From: Liolophura sinensis
Lineage: Eukaryota > Mollusca > Polyplacophora > Chitonida > Chitonidae
Length of the DNA: 51,564 nt
Direction: 5' to 3'
NCBI RefSeq assembly: GCF_032854445.1
Contig: NW_027018255.1
Location: forward strand, 1 to 51,564
The notes beneath the pieces were generated by a model. That model worked only from the letters and a program-made list of their open reading frames with translations, searched no databases and was not told the origin of the DNA. A program made the position numbers and the translations under genes. Shown here one piece after another: positions 22,399 through 33,853 of the stretch (position 1 is the first letter of the stretch; each line of letters opens with the position of its first letter).

Positions 22399-25141
22399 GT
22401 TCCAGTGCTGCTGGTAAGAGGATAATCCGACGTATTTTGTCACGAGAAATCGAATGGTGCAAACCGCGTTGCTCTCCGACCAATACTTTTGGCTGTAGCG
22501 ACAATTGAATGATCATTGATGTCATAGTCACGTGCCCAGCAACGGCTCTTACTCCATGGAAACCAGGGAAATTTGCAATTTTTTAAACAGCTGCCGATGC
22601 CTGGGCCATTTCCGCATTTTTAGAACCTTATTGATGTGCGTCAGTGATCAGTTGTACTTTTTACAGCAGACTGTATCTAGTACATTGTGTTTTTTATGTA
22701 CGAATGGTGTGGTTTTTTTAACACGTAGATAAAGACATTGAGATTGTCTTGGACTTAGAAGTAAGACAATTGCTGGATGAGTTAAATGGGCTTAGCCCAA
22801 AGATTTGACGTCTTCTGGGCTACCGAAGGGCACATAACGTATAGTTAAAAGTTGAATATAGTAACGACCAGTCGCGATTGTGCATAGTACAGTGTATCCG
22901 ATTTCAATTAACAAAAAGACCAGGCAAAAATGCAAAAGTGGAAAAACTGTTCCAGTGCTGCTGGTAAGAGGCTAATCCGACGTATTTTGTCACGAGAAAT
23001 CGAATGGTGCAAACCGCGTTGCTCTCCGACCAATACTTTTGGCTGTAGCGACAATTGAATGATCATTGATGTCATAGTCACGTGCCCAGCAACGCTCTTA
23101 CTCCATGGAAACCAGGGAAATTTGCAATTTTTTTAAACAGCTGCCGATGCCCTGGGCCATTTCCGCATCTTTTAGAACGTTATTGATGTGCGTCAGTGAT
23201 CAGTTGTACTTTTTACAGCAGACTGTATCTAGTACATTGTGTTTTTTATGTACGAATGGTGTGGTTTTTCTACACGTAGATAAAGACATTGAGATTGTCT
23301 TGGACTTAAAAGTAAGACAATTGCTGGGTGAGTTAAATGGGCTTAGCCCAAAGATTTGACGTCTTCTGGGCTACAGAAGGGCACATAACTTATGATCAAA
23401 AGTTGAATATAATAATGACCAGTCGCGATTGTACATAGTAGATTGTATCCGATTTCAATTAACAAAAAGACCAGGCAAAAATGCACAAGTGGAAAAACTG
23501 TTCCAGTGCTGCTGGTAAGAGGCTAATCCGACGTATTTTGTCACGAGAAATCGAATGGTGCAAACCGCGTTGCTCTCCGACCAATACTTTTGGCTGTAGC
23601 GACAATTGAAGGATCATTGATGTCATAGTCACGTGCCCAGCAACGGCTCTTACTCCATGGAAACCAGGGAAATTTGCAATTTTTTAAACAGCTGCCGATG
23701 CCTGGCCCAATTCCGCATCTATTAGAACCTTAAAGATGTGGTTCAGTGATCAGTTGTACTTTTTACAGCAGACTGTATCTAGTACATTGTGTTTTTTATG
23801 TACGAACGGTGTGGTTTTTCTACACGTAGATAAGAGATTGTCTTGGACTTAAAAGTAAGACAATTGCTGGATGAGCTAAATGGGCTTAGCCCAAAGATTT
23901 GACGTCTTCTGGGCTACCGAAGGGCACATAACGTATAGTTAAAAGTTGAATATAGTAACGACCAGTCGCGATTGTGCATAGTACAGTGTATCCGATTTCA
24001 ATTAACAAAAAGACCAAACAAAAATGCAAAAGTGGAAAAACTGTTCCAGTGCTGCTGGTAAGAGGCTAATCCGACGTATTTTGTCACGAGAAATCGAATG
24101 GTGCAAACCGCGTTGCTCTCCGACCAATACTTTTGGCTGTAGCGACAATTGAATGATCATTGATGTCATAGTCACGTGCCCAGCAACGGCTCTTACTCCA
24201 TGGAAACCAGGGAAATTTGCAATTTTTTAAACAGCTGCCGATGCCTGGGCCAATTCCGCATCTTTTAGAACCTTATTGATGTGGTTCAGTGATCAGTTGT
24301 TCTTTTTACAGCAGACTGTATCTAGTACCTTGTGTTTTTTATGTACAAATGGTGTGGTTTTTCTACACGTAGATAAAGACATTGAGATTGTCTTGGACTT
24401 AAAAGTAAGACAATTGCTGGATGAGTTAAATGGGCTTAGCCCAAAGATTTGACGTCTTCTGGGCTACCGAAGGGCACATAACGTATAGTTAAAAGTTGAA
24501 TATAGTAACGACCAGTCGCGATTGTGCATAGTACAGTGTATCCGATTTCAATTAACAAAAAGACCAGGCAAAAATGCAAAAGTGGAAAAACTGTTCCAGT
24601 GCTGCTGGTAAGAGGGTAATCCGACGTATTTTGTGACGGAGAAATCGAATGGTGCAAACCGCGTTGCTCTCCGTCTAATACTTTTGGCTGTAGCGACAAT
24701 TGAATGACCATTGATGTCATAGTCACGTGCCCAGCAACGGCTCTTACTCCATGGAAACCAGGGAAATATGCAATTTTTTAACAGCTGCGATGCCTGGCCC
24801 AATTCCGCATCTATTAGAACCTTATAAATGTGGTTCAGTGATCAGTTGTACTTTTTACAGCAGACTGTATCTAGTACATTGTGTTTTTTATGTACGAATG
24901 GTGTGGTTTTTCTACACGTAGATAAAGACATTGAGATTGTCTTGGACTTAAAAGTAAGACAATTGCTCGATGAGTTAAATGGGCTTAGCCCAAAGATTTG
25001 ACGTCTTCTGGGCTACCGAAGGGCACATAACGTATAGTTAAAAGTTGAATATAGTAACGACCAGTCGCGATTGTGCATAGTACAGTGTATCCGATTTCAA
25101 TTAACAAAAAGACCAAACAAAAATGCAAAAGTGGAAAAACC
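22399..25141. repeat. Array segment: monomers 42-46 (A, A, B, C, D)
   Basis: Starts: 22399, 22949, 23500, 24043, 24593. Four of the five have clear counterparts at 28,907-31,104: TAATAATGACC with GCACAAGTGG near 23,412 and 29,918; GTTGTTCTTT and AGTACCTTGTG near 24,297 and 30,261; TCCGTCTAATAC and GCTCGATGAG in 24,593 and 30,556. The B monomer at 23,500 has no counterpart there; it has lost 7 bases near 23,830 and reads GAAGGATCATTG. The D monomer at 24,593 is the first of its type in the window. Confidence 0.85.
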
Positions 25142-26254
25142 GTTCCAGTGCTGCTTGGTAAGAGGCTAATCCGACGTATTTTGTCACGAGAAATCGAATG
25201 GTGCAAACCGCGTTGCTCTCCGACCAATACTTTTGGCTGTAGCGACAATTGAATGATCATTGATGTCATAGTCCACGTGCCCAGCAACGGCTCTTACTCC
25301 ATGGAAACCAGGGAAATTTGCAATTTTTTAAACAGCTGCCGATGCCTGGGCCATTTCCGCATATTTTAGAACGTTAGTGATGTGCGTTCAGTGATCAGTT
25401 GTACTTTTTACAGGCAGACTGTATCTAGTACATTGTGTTTTTTATGTACGAATGGTGTGGTTTTTCTACGTGGGTTTTTCTACACGTAGATAAAGACATT
25501 GAGATTGTCTTGGACTTAAAAGTAAGACAATTGCTGGATGAGTTAATGGGCTTAGCCCAAAGATTTGACGTCTTCTGGGCTACCGAAGGGCACATAACGT
25601 ATAGTTAAAAGTTGAATATAGTAACGACCAGTCGCGATTGTGCATAGTACAGTGTATCCGATTTCAATTAACAAAAAGACCAAACAAAAATGCAAAAGTG
25701 GAAAAACTGTTCCAGTGCTGCTGGTAAGAGGCTAATCCGACGTATTTTGTGACGAGAAATCGAATGGTGCAAACCGCGTTGCTCTCCGACCAATACTTTT
25801 TGGCTGCAGCGACAATTGAATGATCATTGATGTCATAGTCACGTGCCCAGCAACGGCTCTTACTCCATGGAAACCAAGGAAATTTGCAATTTTTAAAAAG
25901 CTGCCGATGCCTGGGCCATTTCCGCATCTTTTAGAACCTTATTTATGTGCGTCAGTGATCAGTTGTACTTTTTACAGCAGACTGTATCTAGTACATTGTG
26001 TTTTTTATGTACGAATGGTGTGGTTTTTCTACACGTAGATAAAGACATTGAGATTGTCTTGACTTAGAAGTAAGACAATTCTGGGTGAGTTAAATGGGCT
26101 TAGCCCAAAGATTTGACGTCTTCTGGGCTACAGAAGGGCACATAACTTACAGTCAAAAGTGAATATAGTAATGACCAGTCGCGATTGTACATAGTAGATT
26201 GTATCCGTTTCAAATTAACAAAAAGACAGGCAAAAATGCAAAAGTGGAAAAACT
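25142..26254. repeat. Array segment: monomers 47-48, indel-rich
   Basis: Starts: 25142, 25709 (both type A-like; tails X and Y). The first is 567 bp long because of a 13-14 bp tandem duplication at 25,457. The second has many one-base losses (CTTGACTTAG, AATTCTGGGTG, AAGTGAATATAG, AAAGACAGGC). They separate the two copies of the larger duplicated segment. Confidence 0.8.
25457..25483. repeat. 13-14 bp tandem duplication within a monomer
   Basis: GTGGTTTTTCTAC is followed by GTGGGTTTTTCTAC, giving a 567-bp monomer. It is private to this copy. Confidence 0.9.
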
Positions 26255-28906
26255 GTTCCAGTGCTGCTGGTAAGAGGCTAATCCGACGTATTTTGTCACG
26301 AGAAATCGAATGGTGCAAACCGCGTTGCTCTCCGACCAATACTTTTGGCTGTAGCGACAATTGAATGATCATGATGTCATAGTCACGTGCCCAGCAACGC
26401 TCTACTCCATGAAACCAGGGAAATATGCAATTTTTTAAACAGCTGCCGATGCCTGGCCCAATTCCGCATCTATTAGAACCTTATAGATTGGTTCAGTGAT
26501 CAGTTGTACTTTTTACAGCAGACTGTATCTAGTACATTGTGTTTTTTATTGTACGAATGGTGTGGTTTTTCTACACGTAGATAAAGACATTGAGATTGTC
26601 TTGGACTTAAAAGTAAGACAATTGCTGGATGAGTTAAATGGGCTTAGCCCAAAGATTTGACGTCTTCTGGGCTACCGAAGGGCACATAACGTATAGTTAA
26701 AAGTTGAGTATAGTAACGACCAGACGCGATTGTGCATAGTACAGTGTATCCGATTTCAATTAACAAAAAGACCAGGCAAAATGCAAAAGTGGAAAAACTG
26801 TTCCAGTGCTGCTGGTAAGAGGCTAATCCGACGTATTTTGTCACGAGAAATCGAATGGTGCAAACCGCGTTTCTCTCCTACCAATACTTTTGGCTGTAGC
26901 GACAATTGAATGATCATTGATGTCATAGTCACGTGCCCAGCAACGGCTCTTACTCTATGGAAACCAGGGAAATTTGCAATTTTTTAAACAGCTGCCGATG
27001 CCTGGGCCATTTCCGCATCTTTTAGAACGTTATTGATGTGCGTCAGTGATCAGTTGTACTTTTTACAGCAGACTGTATCTAGTACATTGTGTTTTTTATG
27101 TACGAATGTGTGGTTTTTTCTACACGTAGATAAAGACATTGAGATTGTCTTGGACTTAGAAGTAAGACAATTGCTGGGTGAGTTAAATGGGCTTAGCCCA
27201 AAGATTTGACGTCCTTCTGGCTACCGAAGGCACATAACGTATAGTCAAAAGTTGAATATAATAATGACCAGTCGCGATTGTACATAGTAGATTGTATCCG
27301 ATTTCGAATCGAATGGTGCAAACCGCGTTGCTCTCCGACCAATACTTTTGGCTGTAGCGACAATTGAATGATCATTGATGTCATAGTCACGTGCCCAGCA
27401 ACGGCTCTTACTCATGGAAACCAGGGAAATTTGCAATTTTTTAAACAGCTGCCGATGCCTGGGCCATTTCCGCATCTTTAGAACCTTATTGATGTGCGTC
27501 AGTGATCAGTTGTACTTTTTACAGCAGACTGTATCTAGTACATTGTGTTTTTTATGTACGAATGGTGTGGTTTTTCTACACGTAGATAAAGACATTGAGA
27601 TTGTCTTGGACTTAAAAGTAAGACAATTGCTGGATGAGTTAAATGGGCTTAGCCCAAAGATTTGACGTCTTCTGGGCTACCGAAGGGCACATAACGTATA
27701 GTTAAAAGTTGAATATAGTAACGACCAGTCGCGATTGTGCATAGTACAGTGTATCCGATTTCAATTAACAAAAAGACCAAACAAAAATGCAAAAGTGGAA
27801 AAACTGTTCCAGTGCTGCTGGTAAGAGGCTAATCCGACGTATTTTGTCACGAGAAATCGAATGGTGCAAACCGCGTTGCTCTCCGACCAATACTTTTGGC
27901 TGTAGCGACAATTGAATGATCATTGATGTCATAGTCACGTGCCCAGCAACGGCTCTTACTCCATGGAAACCAGGGAAATTTGCAATTTTTTAAACAGCTG
28001 CCGATGCCTGGGCCAATTCCGCATCTTTTAGAACCTTATTGATGTGGTTCAGTGATCAGTTGTACTTTTTACAGCAGACTGTATCTAGTACATTGTGTTT
28101 TTTATGTACAAATGGTGTGGTTTTTCTACACGTAGATAAAGACATTGAGATTGTCTTGGACTTAGAAGTAAGACAATTGCTGGGTGAGTTAAATGGGCTT
28201 AGCCCAAAGATTTGACGTCTTCTGGGCTACAGAAGGGCACATAACTTACAGTCAAAAGTTGAATATAGTAATGACCAGTCGCGATTGTACATAGTACAGT
28301 GTAGCCGATTTCAATTAACAAAAAGACCAGGCAAAAATGCAAAAGTGGAAAAACTGTTTCCAGTGCTACTGGTAAGAGGCTAATCCGACGTATTTTGTGT
28401 GAAAAAATCGAATGGTGCAAACCGCGTTGCTCTCCGACTAATACTTTTGGCTGTAGCGACAATTGAATGATCATTGATGTCATAGTCACGTGCCCAGCAA
28501 CGGCTCTTACTCCATGGAAACCAGGGAAATATGGAATTTTTTAACAGCTGCCGATGCCTGGCCCAATTCTGCATCTATTAGAACCTTATAGATGTGGTTC
28601 AGTGATCAGTTGTACTTTTTACAGCAGACTGTATCTAGTACATTGTGTTTTTTTATGTACGAATGGTGTGGTTTTTCTACACGTAGATAAAGACATTCGA
28701 GATTGTCTTGGACTTAAAAGTAAGACAATTGCTGGGTGAGTTAAATGGGCTTAGCCAAAGATTTGACGTCTTCTGGGCTACAGAAGGGCACATAACTTAT
28801 AGTCAAAAGTTGAATATAGTAATGACCAGTCGCGATTGTACATAGTAGATTGTATCCGATTTCAAATTAACAAAAAGACCAGGCAAAAATGCAAAGTGGA
28901 AAAACT
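26255..28906. repeat. Duplicated block matching 16,985-19,645 and beyond
   Basis: It holds monomers at 26255 (B with AAATATGC), 26800 (A with TTTCTCTCCTACC), truncated 27,306 (A), 27806 (C) and 28356 (E). The order and private variants match 16,985, 17,535, 18,042, 18,547 and 19,099, at a spacing of about 9,257-9,270 bp. The last monomer is a recombinant: its left end has GTGCTACTGG like 19,099, but it then has AAATATGGAATT like 19,646, so roughly one monomer was lost by exchange. Confidence 0.82.
27306..27805. repeat. Truncated monomer with ~92-bp deletion, copy 3
   Basis: This copy has the same GATTTC|GAATCGAATGG junction as at 16,480 and 18,041. The body is type A with CTTATTGATGTGCG, matching the copy at 18,042. 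The monomer before it has TTTCTCTCCTACC near 26,870 like those before the 16,481 and 18,042 copies, and the following monomer is type C, so it belongs to a block copied from the 16,985-19,645 segment. Confidence 0.9.
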
Positions 28907-31104
28907 GTTCCAGTGCTGCTGGTAAGAGGCTAATCCGACGTATTTTGTCACGAGAAATCGAATGGTGCAAACCGCGTTGCTCTCCGACCAATACTTTTGG
29001 CTGTAGCGACAATTGAATGATCATTGATGTCATAGTCACGTGCCCAGCAACGGCTCTTACTCCATGGAAACCAGGGAAATTGCAATTTTTAAACAGCTGC
29101 CGATGCCTGGGCCATTTCCGCATCTTTTAGAACCTTATTGATGTGCGTCAGTGATCAGTTGTACTTTTTACAGCAGACTGTATCTAGTACATTGTGTTTT
29201 TTATGTACGAATGGTGTGGTTTTTCTACACGTAGATAAAGACATTGAGATTGTCTTGGACTTAGAAGTAAGACAATTGCTGGATGAGTTAAATGGGCTTA
29301 GCCCAAAGATTTGACGTCTTCTGGGCTACCGAAGGGCACATAACGTATAGTTAAAAGTTGAATATAGTAACGACCAGTCGCGATTGTGCATAGTACAGTG
29401 TATCCGATTTCAATTAACAAAAAGACCAGGCAAAAATGCAAAAGTGGAAAAACTGTTCCAGTGCTGCTGGTAAGAGGCTAATCCGACGTATTTTGTCACG
29501 AGAAATCGAATGGTGCAAACCGCGTTGCTCTCCGACCAATACTTTTGGCTGTAGCGACAATTGAATGATCATTGATGTCATAGTCACGTGCCCAGCAACG
29601 GCTCTTACTCCATGGAAACCAGGGAAATTTGCAATTTTTTAAACAGCTGCCGATGCCTGGGCCATTTCCGCATCTTTTAGAACGTTATTGATGTGCGTCA
29701 GTGATCAGTTGTACTTTTTACAGCAGACTGTATCTAGTACATTGTGTTTTTTATGTACGAATGGTCTGGTTTTTCTACACGTAGATAAAGACATTGAGAT
29801 TGTCTTGGACTTAAAAGTAAGACAATTGCTGGGTGAGTTAAATGGGCTTAGCCCAAAGATTTGACGTCTTCTGGGCTACAGAAGGGCACATAACTTATAA
29901 TCAAAAGTTGAATATAATAATGACCAGTCGCGATTGTACATAGTAGATTGTAATCCGATTTCAATTAACAAAAAGACCAGGCAAAAATGCACAAGTGGAA
30001 AAACTGTTCCAGTGCTGCTGGTAAGAGGCTAATCCGACGTATTTTGTCACGAGAAATCGAATGGTGCAAACCGCGTTGCTCTCCGACCAATACTTTTGGC
30101 TGTAGCGACAATTGAATGATCATTGATGTCATAGTCACGTGCCCAGCAACGGCTCTTACTCCATGGAAACCAGGGAAATTTGCAATTTTTTAAACAGCTG
30201 CCGATGCCTGGGCCAATTCCGCATCTTTTAGAACCTTATTGATGTGGTTCAGTGATCAGTTGTTCTTTTTACAGCAGACTGTATCTAGTACCTTGTGTTT
30301 TTTATGTACAAATGGTGTGGTTTTTCTACACGTAGATAAAGACATTGAGATTGTCTTGGACTTAAAAGTAAGACAATTGCTGGATGAGTTAAATGGGCTT
30401 AGCCCAAAGATTTGACGTCTTCTGGGCTACCGAAGGGCACATAACGTATAGTTAAAAGTTGAATATAGTAACGACCAGTCGCGATTGTGCATAGTACAGT
30501 GTATCCGATTTCAATTAATAAAAAGACCAGGCAGAAATGCAAAAGTGTAAAAACTGTTCCAGTGCTGCTGGTAAGAGGCTAATCCGACGTATTTTGTGAC
30601 GAGAAATCGAATGGTGCAAACCGCGTTGCTCTCCGTCTAATACTTTTGGCTGTAGCGACAATTGAATGATCATTGATGTCATAGTCACGTGCCCAGCAAC
30701 GGCTCTTACTCCATGGAAACCAGGGAAATATGCAATTTTTTAACAGCTGCCGATGCCTGGCCCAATTCCGCATCTATTAGAACCTTATAAATGTGGTTCA
30801 GTGATCAGTTGTACTTTTTACAGCAGACTGTATCTAGTACATTGTGTTTTTTATGTACGAATGGTGTGGTTTTTCTACACGTAGATAAAGACATTGAGAT
30901 TGTCTTGGACTTAAAAGTAAGACAATTGCTCGATGAGTTAAATGGGCTTAGCCCAAAGATTTGACGTCTTCTGGGCTACCGAAGGGCACATAACGTATAG
31001 TTAAAAGTTGAATATAGTAACGACCAGTCGCGATTGTGCATAGTACAGTATATCCGATTTCAATTAACAAAAAGACCAGGCAAAAATGCAAAAGTGGAAA
31101 AACT
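28907..31104. repeat. Duplicated block matching 22,399-25,141 less one monomer
   Basis: Starts: 28907, 29455, 30006, 30556 (types A, A, C, D). Shared private variants with 22,399, 22,949, 24,043 and 24,593 are listed under that segment; the B monomer at 23,500 is missing here. Together with 26,255-28,906 this forms a shortened second copy of 16,985-25,141. The type A monomer at 29,455 and the type C monomer at 30,006 are the last of their types in the window. Confidence 0.85.
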
Positions 31105-33853
31105 GTTCCAGTGCTGCTGGTAAGAGGCTAATCCGACGTATTTTGTCACGAGAAATCGAATGGTGCAAACCGCGTTGCTCTCCGTCTAATACTTTTGGCT
31201 GTAGCGACAATTGAATGATCATTGATGTCATAGTCACGTGCCCAGCAACGGCTCTTACTCCATGGAAACCAGGGAAATATGCAATTTTTTAACAGCTGCC
31301 GATGCCTGGCCCAATTCCGCATCTATTAGAACCTTATAAATGTGGTTCAGTGATCAGTTGTACTTTTTACAGCAGACTGTATCTAGTACATTGTGTTTTT
31401 TATGTACTAATGGTGTGGTTTTTCTACACGTAGATAAAGACATTGAGATTGTCTTGGACTTAGAAGTAAGACAATTGCTGGGTGAGTTAAATGGGCTTAG
31501 CCCAAAGATTTGACGTCTTCTGGACTACAGAAGGGCACATAACTTATAGTCAAAAGTTGAATATAGTAATGACCAGTCGCGATTGTACATAGTAGATTGT
31601 ATCCGATTTCAAATTAACAAAAAGACCAGGCAAAAATGCAAAAGTGGAAAAACTGTTCCAGTGCTGCTGGTAAGAGGCTAATCCGACGTATTTTGTCACG
31701 AGAAATCGAATGGTGCAAACCGCGTTGCTCTCCGACCAATACTTTTGGCTGTAGCGACAATTGAATGATCATTGATGTCATAGTCACGTGCCTAGCAACG
31801 GCTCTTACTCCATGGAAACCAGGGAAATATGCAATTTTTTAACAGCTGCCGATGCCTGGCCCAATTCCGCATCTATTAGAACCTTATAAATGTGGTTCAG
31901 TGATCAGTTGTACTTTTTACAGCAGACTGTATCTAGTACATTGTGTTTTTTATGTACGAATGGTGTGGTTTTTCTACACGTAGATAAAGACATTGAGATT
32001 GTCTTGGACTTAAAAGTAAGACAATTGCTGGATGAGTTAAATGGGCTTAGCCCAAAGATTTGACGTCTTCTGGGCTACCGAAAGGCACATAACGTATAGT
32101 TAAAAGTTGAATATAGTAACGACCAGTCGCGATTGTGCATAGTACAGTGTATCCGATTTCAATTAACAAAAAGACCAGGCAAAAATGCAAAAGTGGAAAA
32201 ACTGTTCCAGTGCTGCTGGTAAGAGGCTAATCCGACGTATTTTGTGACGAGAAATCGAATGGTGCAAACCGCGTTGCTCTCCGACCAATACTTTTGGCTG
32301 TAGCGACAATTGAATGATCATTGATGTCATAGTCACGTGCCCAGCAACGGCTCTTACTCCATGGAAACCAGGGAAATATGCAATTTTTTAACAGCTGCCG
32401 ATGCCTGGCCCAATTCCGCATCTATTAGAACCTTATAAATGTGGTTCAGTGATCAGTTGTACTTTTTACAGCAGACTGTATCTAGTACATTGTGTTTTTT
32501 ATGTACTAATGGTGTGGTTTTTCTACACGTAGATAAAGACATTGAGATTGTCTTGGACTTAAAAGTAAGACAATTGCTGGGTGAGTTAAATGGGCTTAGC
32601 CCAAAGATTTGACGTCTTCTGGGCTACAGAAGGGCACATAACTTATAGTCAAAAGTTGTATATAGTAATGACCAGTCGCGATTGTACATAGTACAGTGTA
32701 TCCGATTTCAAATTAACAAAAAGACCAGGCAAAAATGCAAAAGTGGAAAAACTGTTCCAGTGCTGCTGGTAAGAGGCTAATCCGACGTATTTTGTCACGA
32801 GAAATCGAATGGTGCAAACCGCGTTGCTCTCCGACCAATACTTTTGGCTGTAGCGACAATTGAATGATCATTGATGTCATAGTCACGTGCCTAGCAACGG
32901 CTCTTACTCCATGGAAACCAAGGAAATTTGCAATTTTTTAAACAGCTGCCGATGCCTGGCCCAATTCCGCATCTATTAGAACCTTATTGATGTGGTTCAG
33001 TGATCAGTTGTACTTTTTACAGCAGACTGTATCTAATACATAGTGTTTTTTATGTACGAATGGTGTGGTTTTTCTACACGTAGATAAAGACATTGAGATT
33101 GTCTTGGACTTAAAAGTAAGACAATTGCTGGATGAGTTAAATGGGCTTAGCCCAAAGATTTGACGTCTTCTGGGCTACCGAAGGGCACATAACGTATAGT
33201 TAAAAGTTGAATATAGTAACGACCAGTCGCGATTGTGCATAGTACAGTGTATCCGATTTCAATTAACAAAAAGACCAGGCAAAAATGCAAAAGTGGAAAA
33301 ACTGTTCCAGTGCTGCTGGTAAGAGGGTAATCCGACGTATTTTGTCACGAGAAATCGAATGGTGCAAACCGCGTTGCTCTCCGACTAATACTTTTGGCTG
33401 TAGCGACAATTGAATGATCATTGATGTCATAGTCACGTGCCTAGCAACGGCTCTTACTCCATGGAAACCAGGGAAATTTGCAATTTTTTAAACAGCTGCC
33501 GATGCCTGGCCCAATTCCGCATCTATTAGAACCTTATAGATGTGGTTCAGTGATCAGTTGTACTTTTTACAGCAGACTGTATCTAGTACATTGTGTTTTT
33601 TATGTACGAATGGTGTGGTTTTTCTACACGTAGATAAAGACATTGAAATTGTCTTAGACTTAAAAGTAAGACAATTGCTGGATGAGTTAAATGGGCTTAG
33701 CCCAAAGATTTGACGTCTTCTGGGCTACCGAAGGGCACATAACGTATTGTTAAAAGTTGAATATAGTAACGACCAGTCGCGATTGTGCATAGTACAGTAT
33801 ATCCGATTTCAATTAACAAAAAGACCAGGCAAAAATGCAAAAGTGGAAAAACT
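31105..33853. repeat. Four-monomer higher-order unit D-D-B'-B, copy 1 with an extra D monomer
   Basis: Starts: 31105, 31655, 32204, 32754, 33304. Markers in order: TCCGTCTAATAC with TGTACTAATGG; CCTAGC with CCGAAAGGC; an extra D monomer with GTGACGAG and TTGTATATAG; CCAAGGAAATTT with TCTAATACAT; GAGGGTAATCC with CTTAGACTT and CGTATTGTTAAAAG. Without the monomer at 32,204 the order is identical to the next two units. Confidence 0.85.
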
